Below the pieces are notes generated by a model. That model ran no database searches. It was not told the origin of the DNA and saw only the letters and a program-made list of their open reading frames with translations. From NCBI GenBank assembly GCA_000432255.1, contig HF989928.1, positions 5,301 to 69,300 of the forward strand: a stretch of DNA of 64,000 nucleotides, written 5' to 3'. The translations under genes and the position numbers were made by a program. Source of the stretch: Acholeplasma sp. CAG:878 (GTDB taxonomy: Bacteria > Bacillota_I > Bacilli_A > RF39 > UBA660). Shown piece after piece: positions 34,925-44,858 of this stretch (the stretch's first letter is position 1; each line of letters opens with the position of its first letter).

Positions 34925-37579
34925 CTAATCAACTTTGTATTGTTCAGTTAAATATTTAAAAGTTGAATTACTTTGTATCTTACTTGAAGGTATCAAAACA
35001 TATTCCCAATGTTTATTACCTGTTGAGTCTGCCCATTTTGATACTAATTGACAATATGAAAGTGCTCTTTCCTGTTTTGCTAAAACATCAGCATCATCTA
35101 ATTTATTATCTGCTTTTACTTCAACTAAATATACAATAGATTCTGTTTCTACTACAAAGTCTGGTTCATAACGTTTTCCACCATTATATATAATATTAAA
35201 CTCATTTGGACTAGGTCTTAACCATGTACGTACAAAATTATCTTCTCTTTCAAGCTGTCTGGCAAGTATAAGTTCTGGTTCACTATCAAATTTTGCTGAA
35301 CTAAATACACCTCTCTTTATTCCATCAAATAATATTGAAGTTATTTTTCCATCGTTTTTAGAATCATATGAATCAAAAATATTCTTTACTTTACTATAAC
35401 TGTAATTTGATTGAAAATTTATATTACTATTACTAAAAGCTTCTTCCTTTATCAATCCTTCGTTTCTAATAAAATGTCTTAACATTTGAGAATAAATTTC
35501 TGATGTTATTTCATTTTTATACATCATAACTATGTTTTTTGTTCCGTCTACACCATATTGTTGTTCATAATAATCTGTCAACTGACTTATTAATTTAAAT
35601 AATAGCTCTGAACTTTTTTCATAATCAATTTCTGCTTTTTTTCGTAACTCATCAACAATCGACTTTTTAGGATTCAATATATCAAAAGTAATATAACCTT
35701 TTTCTATTTTTTCTTCGTCTGAGGAATCTAATAAATTTCTTAAAATTAATTCATTTTCTATAGGTTGCTGATTAAATTTAGTTAAATCCAAATCAAAATC
35801 ATCAAAGTAGTATTCACCTTCTTCTCTTTCTACCTTAATCTTTGGTATTAAAATAAATTTATTAAGAATTTGATCGTGTGTCTTAATAATATTTTCTTTT
35901 ATCCAATTTTCAATCGGATTTTTATTTTCATCATAAATTTTACCATAATCCTTATCTTTTTTTATTTCATATTCTATAGCATCTTTTATTTTAATTTTTC
36001 CTTCATCCGTAAAATTATTATTAGAACTTAAAGTGTAATTTTCAACATTCTTTACTAATAAATCATTTATTCTATTTGCAAAACCATATTTTTCGCTTTC
36101 CTCACATACAACAAGTTTATCACACAATTCATCATCTGAGGGATATTCCAGAGGTAAGCGCGTAAAAATTATTTTTTCCTTTTCTAGTTCTTCAGCTTTT
36201 ATAATATTACCTTTATTAAAAATTGAATCACCTTTTTGGGCTTCTTCTATAATTTCCTTAAATTTATCATGTGCTGTAAGCATAACAGAGTCAATATCCT
36301 TATCACCAGTTCTTTCACCATAAGGTAATCGCAGTCCTCTTCCTACCATTTGTTCCCTTAATATTTTTGAACTTGCTGTCCTTAAAGGCACAATTGTATA
36401 AAGATTATTTACATCCCATCCTTCTTTTAACATATTAACATGAATTACTATTTCAATTGGATTATCAACTTTTTCAACATCCAAAAGCAACTTTGTATTA
36501 ACTTCAGTTTCAACGCCTGACATTTTTGAATTTATTGTTATTGTTTTAAATTTATAATGTCCATTCTGAAAGTCATCAGATTTTATATACTTTTCTATTT
36601 TTGAAGCATGTTCAGTGTCTTTACATACAACTAACATAAATGGTTTTATTAAATCCTTTTTCATACTTCTAGAATAATAAAATAGTTTTTCCTTAATGCG
36701 TTTATGACATAAAATTCCATCATTTAACATCAATTTATCTATCTCATCATCACCAAAATTATAAAAATTAATATCCGTTCTAGTAACTGCAAAAGGAACT
36801 CTTGTATATCCGTCTTTTATTGCTTCAGATAATGGATATTCGTACACAACATTTTTAAATGGAATTTGCTTACCTTTTACATTTACTAAAGGTGTGGCAG
36901 TCAATTCTAAGCCTAAAATTGGTTTCAGATTGTTTATAGTTTCCATTCCTCTATCTGCTCTATAATGATGTGATTCATCCATAATAATGACTAAATCTTT
37001 CATTTCTGCTAATTCATCATAAAAAGACATTCCTCTTACTTCACTGAAAGCTTTCATTTTTGTATTTTCTTTATCAAATTTACTTATATTATAAACATAA
37101 ATTGTTACTTCAGAATCAAATAAATTTATCATTCTATTAAAATCATCATCAGCGACTACTCTTGGAGGATTATTAAAACATCCAATTCCTTTAAACACAT
37201 ATTTAGAATTATCTGGATTTCCTAGGTCTCTTTTTAATTTTTCATATATAGTTGTAGATGGAGCAATTACTAAAAAATTTTTAATATTATAATTTGTATA
37301 AAGATATGTTATGAATGCTCCCATAAGTCTAGTTTTACCAACACCTGTTGCTAATGCAAATGTTAATGAAGTAAATGTTCTTTCAAATTCAGTAAATATT
37401 GGATATTTTGAATTAATTACCTTTAAATTATTAATATTATCTTGGTTATATTCACTCATTAAGTTCGTACTTTTTAATATATCATCCAATATTTGCAATG
37501 ACTTTTCTTGCGGGTTTCTTAACGACATTATACCAGATATATAATCAATAGAATACTTCATACTATTTACATCATTCAT
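34925..37579 (-). CDS. res: Type III restriction endonuclease subunit Res
   Basis: The 884-residue subunit uses ATP to move along DNA and cleaves when two unmethylated sites meet head to head. Walker A is ATGVGKTRLMGAF near residue 83, and the DEAH-like motif is IIMDESHHYR near 200. Helicase motif VI is seen in REQMVGRGLRLPYGERTGD. The C-terminal PD-(D/E)xK nuclease is YEPDFVVETESIVYLVEVKA near 813. I chose ATG 37579 (MNDVNSMKYS), nine bases after GGAGG; this overlaps the end of mod by 8 bp, so the two subunits are translationally coupled. All motifs are intact. Confidence 0.93.
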   Translation of the reverse strand: MNDVNSMKYSIDYISGIMSLRNPQEKSLQILDDILKSTNLMSEYNQDNINNLKVINSKYPIFTEFERTFTSLTFALATGVGKTRLMGAFITYLYTNYNIKNFLVIAPSTTIYEKLKRDLGNPDNSKYVFKGIGCFNNPPRVVADDDFNRMINLFDSEVTIYVYNISKFDKENTKMKAFSEVRGMSFYDELAEMKDLVIIMDESHHYRADRGMETINNLKPILGLELTATPLVNVKGKQIPFKNVVYEYPLSEAIKDGYTRVPFAVTRTDINFYNFGDDEIDKLMLNDGILCHKRIKEKLFYYSRSMKKDLIKPFMLVVCKDTEHASKIEKYIKSDDFQNGHYKFKTITINSKMSGVETEVNTKLLLDVEKVDNPIEIVIHVNMLKEGWDVNNLYTIVPLRTASSKILREQMVGRGLRLPYGERTGDKDIDSVMLTAHDKFKEIIEEAQKGDSIFNKGNIIKAEELEKEKIIFTRLPLEYPSDDELCDKLVVCEESEKYGFANRINDLLVKNVENYTLSSNNNFTDEGKIKIKDAIEYEIKKDKDYGKIYDENKNPIENWIKENIIKTHDQILNKFILIPKIKVEREEGEYYFDDFDLDLTKFNQQPIENELILRNLLDSSDEEKIEKGYITFDILNPKKSIVDELRKKAEIDYEKSSELLFKLISQLTDYYEQQYGVDGTKNIVMMYKNEITSEIYSQMLRHFIRNEGLIKEEAFSNSNINFQSNYSYSKVKNIFDSYDSKNDGKITSILFDGIKRGVFSSAKFDSEPELILARQLEREDNFVRTWLRPSPNEFNIIYNGGKRYEPDFVVETESIVYLVEVKADNKLDDADVLAKQERALSYCQLVSKWADSTGNKHWEYVLIPSSKIQSNSTFKYLTEQYKVD

Positions 37580-39320
37580 AAAATTCATCCTCCATATCAT
37601 TGGAAATATCATTTACAACATTTAGATTATAATTATTTACATTAAAAACACATTTATTTAATAACATCTCTGGTATTTTTTTTATCATTATATTTTTGTA
37701 CTTATTTAACAGTTCTTCATCATAAGCAGTACACGCAATAACAAGATACTCTTCAGGAAGCATAGAACCCTTTATTTTTTCTAGTGTCATTGAATTTAAA
37801 AATTGAGTTGTTACATATAAATAACTATTTTCATTTCCTATTGATTGTTTCCAAAAAATTTCTTTATCAGGATTGTATTCAAAACCTTCATGGAGTGCAA
37901 CTGATCTTGCTAGCATTTCTGGATTGTAGTTTTTATTAATAACCATTTCCCCAAAAGAATCTTCATTTATTAAAGTTGGTGCAAGTTCATAAAAATTGTA
38001 ACCTCCTCCACCATTCCAATTAACAATCGAGGTAATTCCACCATTATCTTTTCCATCAATGATTAAATTTAATCTTTTTATACAATGCGTATATACATGT
38101 TCACCCATCTCAATTCCTATCCAATTTCTATTCATTTTATGAGCAACCGCTGCTGTAGTACCACTACCTAAAAATGAGTCTAAAACATAATCTCCTTCAT
38201 TTGTACTCATTTCTATTATCCTGTTTAACAATAATTCTGGTTTTTTACCATTAGGAAATTCTACTTGACCTTCTTTTGTTAAATTATTAAGATTTATTCC
38301 ATCCCATAAAGTTCCTTGTAAGTCTTTCTTTAACCATTTTCCATCTTTATATTCTGTTACATCTTTTAGCCAAGTAAGTAATCTAAATTTATCGCCTTTA
38401 TAGAATTGCTCATATTCATTTCCTTTGTTTTTACCAGTCTTAGGAATATATTTGATGCTAATTACATCTGAATGTTTAATGCCTTCTAATCTTTCCATTA
38501 CTCTTGGTCTAATTGAAGATTGTGGCATTGCAGTTGTATGAATTCGATCCATATACTTATAATATACTTCATTTTCTGAAATATTTTCTTGCTTTGCAAT
38601 TTGAGATATTGACATAAATTTTGCATTTTGACGATTATATATTTTAATTTCATTTCCATCGCCATCTACTGTTGATGCTAGATATTCAGGGTCTCCTTTT
38701 TCATATAATACCGACGTATATTTCCAGCTAATACCTTCATCTTTATATTTTTTTACCAATTCACATATTTCTGTATACGCATATGCATTTTGTAGCCATT
38801 TAAAATTATCATATTTTTTAGTATATGTAAGGATAAATTCAATATTCTTTTTTAATCTTTTATCTTCCCCTCCACCACTTGCACCTGCAATATTCTTCAT
38901 TTTAACTGTTATAGTATTCAAATAATTATTTCTACCAAAAATTTCATCACATAATACTTTCAAATATGCATATTCATTATCATCAATTTGAATAAATATT
39001 ATACCATCCTCTCTCAATAATCTCCGCAAAATAACTAAACGTTCCTTCATTAGGTTTAGCCAAATACTATGTTCTAGATTATCATTATAATGTTCAAATG
39101 CACTTCCAGTATTATATGGAGGATCTATATAAATACATTTTATCCTTTCTGAATAATCCTTTTCTAATGCTTTCAATGCTAAAAGATTGTCCCCATGAAT
39201 GAGAATGTTTCGAGAATTTTTATCACCATAACTTCTTTCATCATCCTTAATCAATATTCTAGGTTCTACCTTTTCTTCATTGTTTTTTCCTATCCATGTT
39301 AATTCTAATTTACTTTTCAT
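37572..39320 (-). CDS. mod: Type III DNA methyltransferase subunit Mod
   Basis: The 582-residue subunit recognises the target site and methylates adenine N6. Catalytic motif IV (YIDPPYNTGSAF, near residue 66) precedes the SAM-binding motif I (VLDSFLGSGTTAAVAHKMNR, near 383), which is the beta-class order of type III Mod proteins. The central part between them is the recognition domain. ATG 39320 (MKSKLELTW) has only a weak ribosome-binding site. No simple-sequence repeat tract that would allow phase variation is visible in the gene. It is paired with res. Confidence 0.93.
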   Translation of the reverse strand: MKSKLELTWIGKNNEEKVEPRILIKDDERSYGDKNSRNILIHGDNLLALKALEKDYSERIKCIYIDPPYNTGSAFEHYNDNLEHSIWLNLMKERLVILRRLLREDGIIFIQIDDNEYAYLKVLCDEIFGRNNYLNTITVKMKNIAGASGGGEDKRLKKNIEFILTYTKKYDNFKWLQNAYAYTEICELVKKYKDEGISWKYTSVLYEKGDPEYLASTVDGDGNEIKIYNRQNAKFMSISQIAKQENISENEVYYKYMDRIHTTAMPQSSIRPRVMERLEGIKHSDVISIKYIPKTGKNKGNEYEQFYKGDKFRLLTWLKDVTEYKDGKWLKKDLQGTLWDGINLNNLTKEGQVEFPNGKKPELLLNRIIEMSTNEGDYVLDSFLGSGTTAAVAHKMNRNWIGIEMGEHVYTHCIKRLNLIIDGKDNGGITSIVNWNGGGGYNFYELAPTLINEDSFGEMVINKNYNPEMLARSVALHEGFEYNPDKEIFWKQSIGNENSYLYVTTQFLNSMTLEKIKGSMLPEEYLVIACTAYDEELLNKYKNIMIKKIPEMLLNKCVFNVNNYNLNVVNDISNDMEDEFYE

Positions 39321-39462
39321 AATATACACCACACTTATAATTTCTCTTCTAATCTTAAATACTTATTTTTATCTAATTAAAAAATTTTTTAAATTAAAAT
39401 TTTTTGGATGATTGCTAATATTAATTATACTATAAAAACTGGCAAAAATCGACTTTTTATGA

Positions 39463-40489
39463 TTAATTAGTATCAATTATTGTTTTTCTTAATTCTTCTT
39501 CTAAAGAATGCGATAATTGTATTAAATATTGTTCATTAAAATCAATATCAGTTCGATTTGACATCTTTTTTTCAATAAGATCAAATATTTCATTTCTATC
39601 TTTTTGAATAGCAATTCTATCAAAAATTAATCCAGCCCATGAATTATCAAAATAATGGCAGCCCATAAATATTAATTTTAAATTTTTATCATTTGTTGCA
39701 AAGAAAATTTCTTTATCTGAAAAATGGTAGTGAAAATTATTGATTGATGACAAATAAGAGATATCCCAAGCCTAATTTTTACATCCCCTAATAATTTTTT
39801 CAAAATCTTTACTTTTAATATTTTTTGGTGCCTTAATAGTCGAATAGTTAGTGAATAATAAAATTGCATAGGTAATATCATACATAGATAATTTTAAATT
39901 ATCATAATACCAATCAAGATACTTTAAAATTTTGTTTTTTGTAGATAATTTAGTTAGAAAAACCTCTGCAATTTTTAAAACCGAACAATAACTAAGTAAA
40001 TATGTAATACTTTTATTTTTATAATTTGCATGGCGGTGAAATTTTACTGATATATCAAATTTTTGTAATTTATAGTTCCCATTTTTTAAATGATTTAAAA
40101 AAACTAAACTTGGAATTTCAGATAGATAAGTCAACAACTCATTTAATTGCCTAATGACTTCTGAATTTTCTGTTAAATCTCCATATTCATTCATTGCCAA
40201 TCCAATATTATATTGTAATCCATTACAATTACAAAACATCAAAAATGATAGTAGCATTATCATATTATCTTCTTTTTTTTAATTCACCATTTTTAAGATA
40301 ATCAAACAACATTGAAGTTATATTTCTATCTAATACAATAATTTTGTCTTTCTTATTCATCAAATATTCTTTGTAATGAGTAAATTTTCCTTCCATAGCA
40401 TAATAAGGATGAAAAATAATTTGAAAAGAATTAACTAAATCAAATATATCATTTAAATCATTATCCTCTAAAATAATCAAATCGTTCAT
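39463..40489 (-). pseudogene. Broken island gene of unknown function (one frameshift, one in-frame stop)
   Basis: Three consecutive fragments form one frame. ATG 40489 (MNDLIILEDNDLNDIFDL, with GAGGTGATTTG upstream) runs to a tract of eight A (complement of 40273-40280), where dropping one base continues as KKEDNMIMLLSFLMFCN. A TAG at 39772-39774 then interrupts the frame, which otherwise continues through SSINNFHYHFSDKEIFFATN to 39463. The restored product would have about 340 residues, mostly helical, with several Tyr/Leu-rich stretches. No family is recognised. Two independent lesions argue for decay more than for programmed frameshifting or a sequencing error. Confidence 0.6.
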
Positions 40490-40670
40490 ACAAATCACCT
40501 CAAAACATTAGCATAGCTATTCTTATAATAATTAAACAGTTAATTATATTATACCATGTCTATATGGTTTTATCGTCTTTATCTATTTGTTTTAATAATT
40601 GATTTTAAATAATTTATTATGAATTAAAAACCGTATTCGGAAATCCACATACTCGTAATGGTGCACTGGA

Positions 40671-40967
40671 TTAATTTTCATATGGTTTTTCATAAATTAT
40701 ATATTCATAATCAAATCTGCCATTTTCATCTCTAGCTTCAATAACTTTTAAATATTTATTAACTTTTAATTCATTTAATATTTTTCTAATAGTATCTCTA
40801 CTTTCAACACAAATACTTGATAATCCTAATATAGAATAGTCCCAATTATCTGGTAATGATAACATTAAAGATAATAAACCCTTTGCCTTTAAACTTAATC
40901 TTCTATCCTTCAAATGATAATTTCCCATAACTATATATCCTTCTTCTCTATTTGATTTTATTTTCAT
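40671..40967 (-). CDS. HTH_36-type helix-turn-helix protein, apparently truncated
   Basis: The 98-residue product has the pattern YIVMGNYHLKDRRLSLKAKG, then LLSLMLSLPDNWDYSILGL, then SRDTIRKILNELKVNKYLKV. This is the winged-helix domain common in replication-initiator-like and mobile-element proteins. Such proteins are usually 200-300 residues long with a variable C-terminus; here it ends at EKPYEN. It may be a remnant or a stand-alone DNA-binding regulator of the rnl operon just upstream. AAAGGA precedes the ATG. Confidence 0.65.
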   Translation of the reverse strand: MKIKSNREEGYIVMGNYHLKDRRLSLKAKGLLSLMLSLPDNWDYSILGLSSICVESRDTIRKILNELKVNKYLKVIEARDENGRFDYEYIIYEKPYEN

Positions 40968-40995
40968 ATTCTCATATCCTTTCTTTTCTCAAAAT

Positions 40996-41017
40996 AAAAA
41001 AGCCTATATAAATAGAC
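40996..41017 (-). terminator. Terminator of the rnl operon
   Basis: On the minus strand GTCTAT-TTAT-ATAGGC is followed by TTTTTTATTTT, about 30 bases after rnlB. Confidence 0.65.
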
Positions 41018-41045
41018 TTTACGCTCAACAAACAATTTCATAAAT

Positions 41046-41399
41046 CTAATTGTTTAATACATAATTTATTGTTGATTTTGTTAATGTACCATTATTTAAT
41101 ATATCAACATGTTCTTTTAAATATTGTTTAACAGTTTTTTTACTTGATTCTGATACATCATTTGGATTTATGATTATACTATTATAGCTTCCTTCTTCAA
41201 AGTTTAATAATACATACCTATTAAATGAATATCCATTTCGCAAAAACAAATCTACAATAACAGAGAATTTATTTCCTTGAGTTTTTGAAAGTTCATTGTA
41301 TATATCTTCAGTAAAAAAATATAAGTCATCAATATTGTTCAAAAAAATATAATTTTTATTTATATCCTCTTCAAAATTAAAAATTTCATAATCGTTCAT
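41046..41399 (-). CDS. rnlB: RnlB-like antitoxin
   Basis: The 117-residue acidic protein starts MNDYEIFNFEEDINKNYIFL. It lies 12 bases downstream of an RnlA-type toxin, the gene order of E. coli rnlA-rnlB, and its length matches RnlB (about 123). In E. coli, RnlB binds RnlA and blocks RNase LS until phage infection depletes it. The segment NKFSVIVDLFLRNGYSFNRY matches the RnlB pattern as I remember it. The assignment rests on both sequence and position. Confidence 0.75.
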   Translation of the reverse strand: MNDYEIFNFEEDINKNYIFLNNIDDLYFFTEDIYNELSKTQGNKFSVIVDLFLRNGYSFNRYVLLNFEEGSYNSIIINPNDVSESSKKTVKQYLKEHVDILNNGTLTKSTINYVLNN

Positions 41400-41411
41400 A
41401 AATATTCTCCT

Positions 41412-42458
41412 TTATTTATAAAAAACATTATAAGATTTTTCAATATTTTCAATAATTTCATCAACTATTTCTTTTGCTTCTTGCCAATTTTCAATTATTC
41501 TTGTTTGTGATGGTTCAATTGTTGCATGCAAGAACACATTTCTCTTATTTGAATATATTTTATTTAATTTTATTAAATATTCTTTTTCATCATTACTTAT
41601 TAATTTATCATTTTCAATTTTACTTGAATTTCCTCTATCTTTATAAAACATTGAAAATTTATTTTTTTTATCAATCTTATATGAATACTTATTCACTAAT
41701 ACTTTTGTTAAGTAACCTTCTAATGTTTTAAATGCACCTGTAACACAACAAGTATAATCCTCACTTTCTTTTATTGTTTTAAGTGATGTGATTGATCCTG
41801 AAAGAGATTTTATCAATGCTTCATCTAAAAAAGTATATGAATTTGATAAATTTGCTTTAATTGTTTCTCTTATATCAGCTGTTGAAATTTTTGTTGTTGT
41901 AAACATGTTGTTTATTTCTATAATACTATCAAGAGATACAGAAGATAATTGAGATAATAAGGTCATTATTATACCAAAAGTTTTAAAAGGTCTACCTTGA
42001 ATCATAACTTTATTAGTTTGAGGGTAAAATGTTATATCAATATGATCTTTATTATACCCAATAAAACGAATTCTATTATTACTATAATATTTAATTTGAA
42101 TTTCAGAAGAAAACTCATCTTCAACACATTTAATAAGTTCTTCAATTGTTTCTTTATTACATGAAAACACTGTTTGTTTGGGTTGAGCACTATCAATAGG
42201 ATAACCTAATTGAGCTAAATATTTTATTAATCTATTAGATTCTTCAGCATTTTTTCCAATAGGCATCATTTTTACAGACATCTTTTTAACCTTAACATAA
42301 AATTTAACTTTGCATTGTTTTCCTGATATAAAAAAGTTGCATGTATATTCTTCTTTACCTTGAACTTTAATATAATTACTAAAAACAAAATCAATATTCT
42401 TTTTAGAATAATCTTTGATATAAGTTTCTATATCATCTGGATTTATATATACTTCCAT
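41412..42458 (-). CDS. rnlA: RnlA-type toxin (RNase LS)
   Basis: The 348-residue product shares with E. coli RnlA the two TBP-like domain motif ITFYPQTNKVMIQGRPFKTF (E. coli has KLQIQGRPL) and a C-terminal HEPN-type domain with the catalytic R-x4-H motif KRNVFLHA near residue 309 (RHSLFH in E. coli). RnlA cleaves mRNA and stops T4 growth when its antitoxin is lost. The start ATG lies two bases after the stop of the TPR-CSD gene and its ribosome-binding site (GGAGTG) is inside that gene, so they are tightly coupled. All toxin motifs are intact. Confidence 0.88.
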   Translation of the reverse strand: MEVYINPDDIETYIKDYSKKNIDFVFSNYIKVQGKEEYTCNFFISGKQCKVKFYVKVKKMSVKMMPIGKNAEESNRLIKYLAQLGYPIDSAQPKQTVFSCNKETIEELIKCVEDEFSSEIQIKYYSNNRIRFIGYNKDHIDITFYPQTNKVMIQGRPFKTFGIIMTLLSQLSSVSLDSIIEINNMFTTTKISTADIRETIKANLSNSYTFLDEALIKSLSGSITSLKTIKESEDYTCCVTGAFKTLEGYLTKVLVNKYSYKIDKKNKFSMFYKDRGNSSKIENDKLISNDEKEYLIKLNKIYSNKRNVFLHATIEPSQTRIIENWQEAKEIVDEIIENIEKSYNVFYK

Positions 42459-42460
42459 TA

Positions 42461-43774
42461 CTACTTCACTCCTTCAACACAAATTGCTTCTGTTTTTTCA
42501 TTATCATTTATTATTATTTTATATTTGACTCTTTTGCCCTTTTGTAATAATTGTTTATTACCAATAACACTACGCATATTAAAATATATATTATCTTCAT
42601 TATTATCTTGCTTTATAAATCCCGAATATCCATTTTTCAATATCTTATCTATTTCACCAAATAAATATTCATTATCATTTTGTTCAATATATTCTCTTGC
42701 TATAGATTTTAATTGATACATATTTGGTTTTTTGGTAACATCTAAATCATATTCAGATATATAATATTGTAATTCCTCTGATAAATTCCAACCCATTAAA
42801 TTTCTAAAATAAGCACACGCTTGATAATATTTTATGGCATTATCTTTTTTACCCTGCGATTCCCAACATAATCCCAAGTTATGCAATAAGGTCACTTTTG
42901 TTTCATCAATTAATTCATTCTGAATAGCTTTGCAATTATACAATAAACTCTCTTCAAACTTCCCAAAGCTATAGCAAATATTTGCAAGTTTATGCCATAA
43001 AAACCAGTAATTTTCTTTTTCTGCAAATTTTTTATAATTTTGAAAATCAATTTCTCTATTACTAGAAATCATACACTTTGAATATAGTATTCTACCTGTA
43101 ATCCAAATTTTATTTTTATAATGAAATTTTTTAATTATTTCTAACGCTTCTTCACCAATTAAAATACATTTTTCATATTGTCCTATTTTTTCATATGACT
43201 TAACCATATTTTGATAATAAAATTCCTTGGACGATGCTTGTTCAAACTCGTCTTCTCCTATTTTTGTTGTAAAACATTCCTCAGATAATATTGTTGGATT
43301 AAGCTTTTCTAACCATTGCACAATCTTTTCTTGATTACTTCTAGATGTTAGTGAAGATGGTTTATTGTTATACACTTTTACAACTTTTTTGATAGTCAAA
43401 ACATATGGTGTAAGAATTTCATTAGTTCCTTCTCTTTGTACAGAATGTTTAATAATTAATTCAGCCATTTTTATGAATTCTTCAAAGTTAGACTCATCAT
43501 TATCTATATAATCTTTAATATATATGTCATATACACACCAACATAAAACCGATATTACATAACTGTTTTTTCTTATATATGAATCTTTAGGAATTTTAGA
43601 AAACTCACTTAAAAAAATATCTGATTTATTACATTTACGCAATGAATTACCATACTCTGCAAAAAGATTATGATCATCCTTATTAGAAGAATTCCATATT
43701 TTTTTATATAATACTAACGCATCATCAAAATTTTTATTATTATAAAATTCTTTTGCTTGATTCCTTTCGTTCAT
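42461..43774 (-). CDS. TPR-like protein with C-terminal cold-shock (OB) domain
   Basis: ATG 43774 (MNERNQAKEFYNNKNFDD) follows GGGGG. Residues 1-330 are a helical array of tetratricopeptide-like pairs (for example KEFYNNKNFDDALVLYKKIW and HNLGLCWESQGKKDNAIKYY). The last 65 residues look like a cold-shock domain: NGYSGFIKQDNNEDNIYFNM, then LQKGKRVKYKII and EAICVEGV, corresponding to the GYGFI, DIFFH and G..V.F positions of CspA. TPR modules bind proteins and cold-shock domains bind single-stranded RNA. It is the first gene of an operon with RnlA and RnlB, the gap to rnlA being two bases. A role in delivering RNA or controlling RnlA is inferred. Confidence 0.7.
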   Translation of the reverse strand: MNERNQAKEFYNNKNFDDALVLYKKIWNSSNKDDHNLFAEYGNSLRKCNKSDIFLSEFSKIPKDSYIRKNSYVISVLCWCVYDIYIKDYIDNDESNFEEFIKMAELIIKHSVQREGTNEILTPYVLTIKKVVKVYNNKPSSLTSRSNQEKIVQWLEKLNPTILSEECFTTKIGEDEFEQASSKEFYYQNMVKSYEKIGQYEKCILIGEEALEIIKKFHYKNKIWITGRILYSKCMISSNREIDFQNYKKFAEKENYWFLWHKLANICYSFGKFEESLLYNCKAIQNELIDETKVTLLHNLGLCWESQGKKDNAIKYYQACAYFRNLMGWNLSEELQYYISEYDLDVTKKPNMYQLKSIAREYIEQNDNEYLFGEIDKILKNGYSGFIKQDNNEDNIYFNMRSVIGNKQLLQKGKRVKYKIIINDNEKTEAICVEGVK

Positions 43775-43866
43775 AATATCAGTCCCCCACAACAACTTAA
43801 TATAAGTATAACATATATCTTGCTAATTTTAATTTTTTATAGAAAATACACATCAAAAATTTTATT

Positions 43867-44778
43867 TTACAGTTCTTTAGGACAATTTGGTTTATAATTA
43901 ACATCATTAAATCCATAAACTTTTTTACAATCATTACAAATGATAGCAATAAAATCTAAACCATTAATATTGTGTCCTTCACCTTTTTCTATAACTATAT
44001 TATCTCCTTTACATATAGGACAATATTTATAATCCTTTTGACTGCATGCATCTCTAACTATTTCATAACCATTATGAAAATCGTATTTGGGAATAAATTC
44101 TCCTGTATCAACACTTTTAATTCTTCCAAACATAAACTCTAACTTATCCACAGTTTTTTCCAAATGATAATGTCCACAATACCATTTATCATAATCTAAT
44201 CTTTGCTCTACTTCATTTAGAAAATACTCCATAGATTTATCTACTGCTATTTGTGGTAAACTTAATTTAAAACTTTCTTTGGGTTCATATTTTAATGGAC
44301 AAGTATGAGACAAAATTATATCAACATGTTTTCCTGAATACTTGTCTAATATATCTAATCTTTCTTGTTCAGTTAATTGTTCATCTTTAAACCAAGGATA
44401 TCCTTTACTTATCCTATAATCTTTATCAATAGAATAAGCACCACCTATTACTAAAATACTTTTACCATCGATATTATAAAGTTCTCCATTTTTAGCAAAT
44501 ATTAAATTAGGATATTCATCTTCTACAAATACTTTACCACCAAACATTTCTACTTCATGATAACTTGAAATGTTTTCTGGTCTTTCTTCATGATTACCTT
44601 GAATACAGAAAAATTTAAAATTATATCGTTTTAATCTTTTCTTTAACTTTTTATCATATTCGTCTAAATAATAATTAATACCCACATAGCCTAAGATAAT
44701 CATGATATCATCTTCATTTAATCCTAAATGACCGAATCTATAAAAATCTCCGTGAGTATCACCAGTTATATATAACAT
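43867..44778 (-). CDS. Calcineurin-like metallophosphoesterase with C-terminal zinc ribbon
   Basis: ATG 44778 (MLYITGDTHGDFYRF) follows GAGAGGTG. Metallophosphoesterase motifs are GDTHGD (residues 6-11), IQGNHEERPE, LSHTCPLKYEP and YCGHYHLEK. A CPICKGDN plus CNDC zinc ribbon ends the protein. The second metal-binding motif reads LGYVGINYY: residue 31, normally the bridging aspartate of GDVGINY in close relatives, is tyrosine (codon 44686-44688), a change that one base would cause. The enzyme may be inactive or altered. Close relatives are phage- and element-borne proteins. TATAAT at 44818-44823 is its probable -10. Confidence 0.8.
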   Translation of the reverse strand: MLYITGDTHGDFYRFGHLGLNEDDIMIILGYVGINYYLDEYDKKLKKRLKRYNFKFFCIQGNHEERPENISSYHEVEMFGGKVFVEDEYPNLIFAKNGELYNIDGKSILVIGGAYSIDKDYRISKGYPWFKDEQLTEQERLDILDKYSGKHVDIILSHTCPLKYEPKESFKLSLPQIAVDKSMEYFLNEVEQRLDYDKWYCGHYHLEKTVDKLEFMFGRIKSVDTGEFIPKYDFHNGYEIVRDACSQKDYKYCPICKGDNIVIEKGEGHNINGLDFIAIICNDCKKVYGFNDVNYKPNCPKEL

Positions 44779-44858
44779 TCTTTTCACCTCTCATTTTTAA
44801 AGTAATTTGATATATCTATTATACCATCATATCCAGTAAAATAAGAAGCTTATTAAAG

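Noticed and set aside
40273..40280. Programmed frameshift at A8
   Set aside because: No stimulatory hairpin or internal ribosome-binding-site pattern is seen, and a second lesion (TAG at 39772) follows, so decay is the simpler reading.
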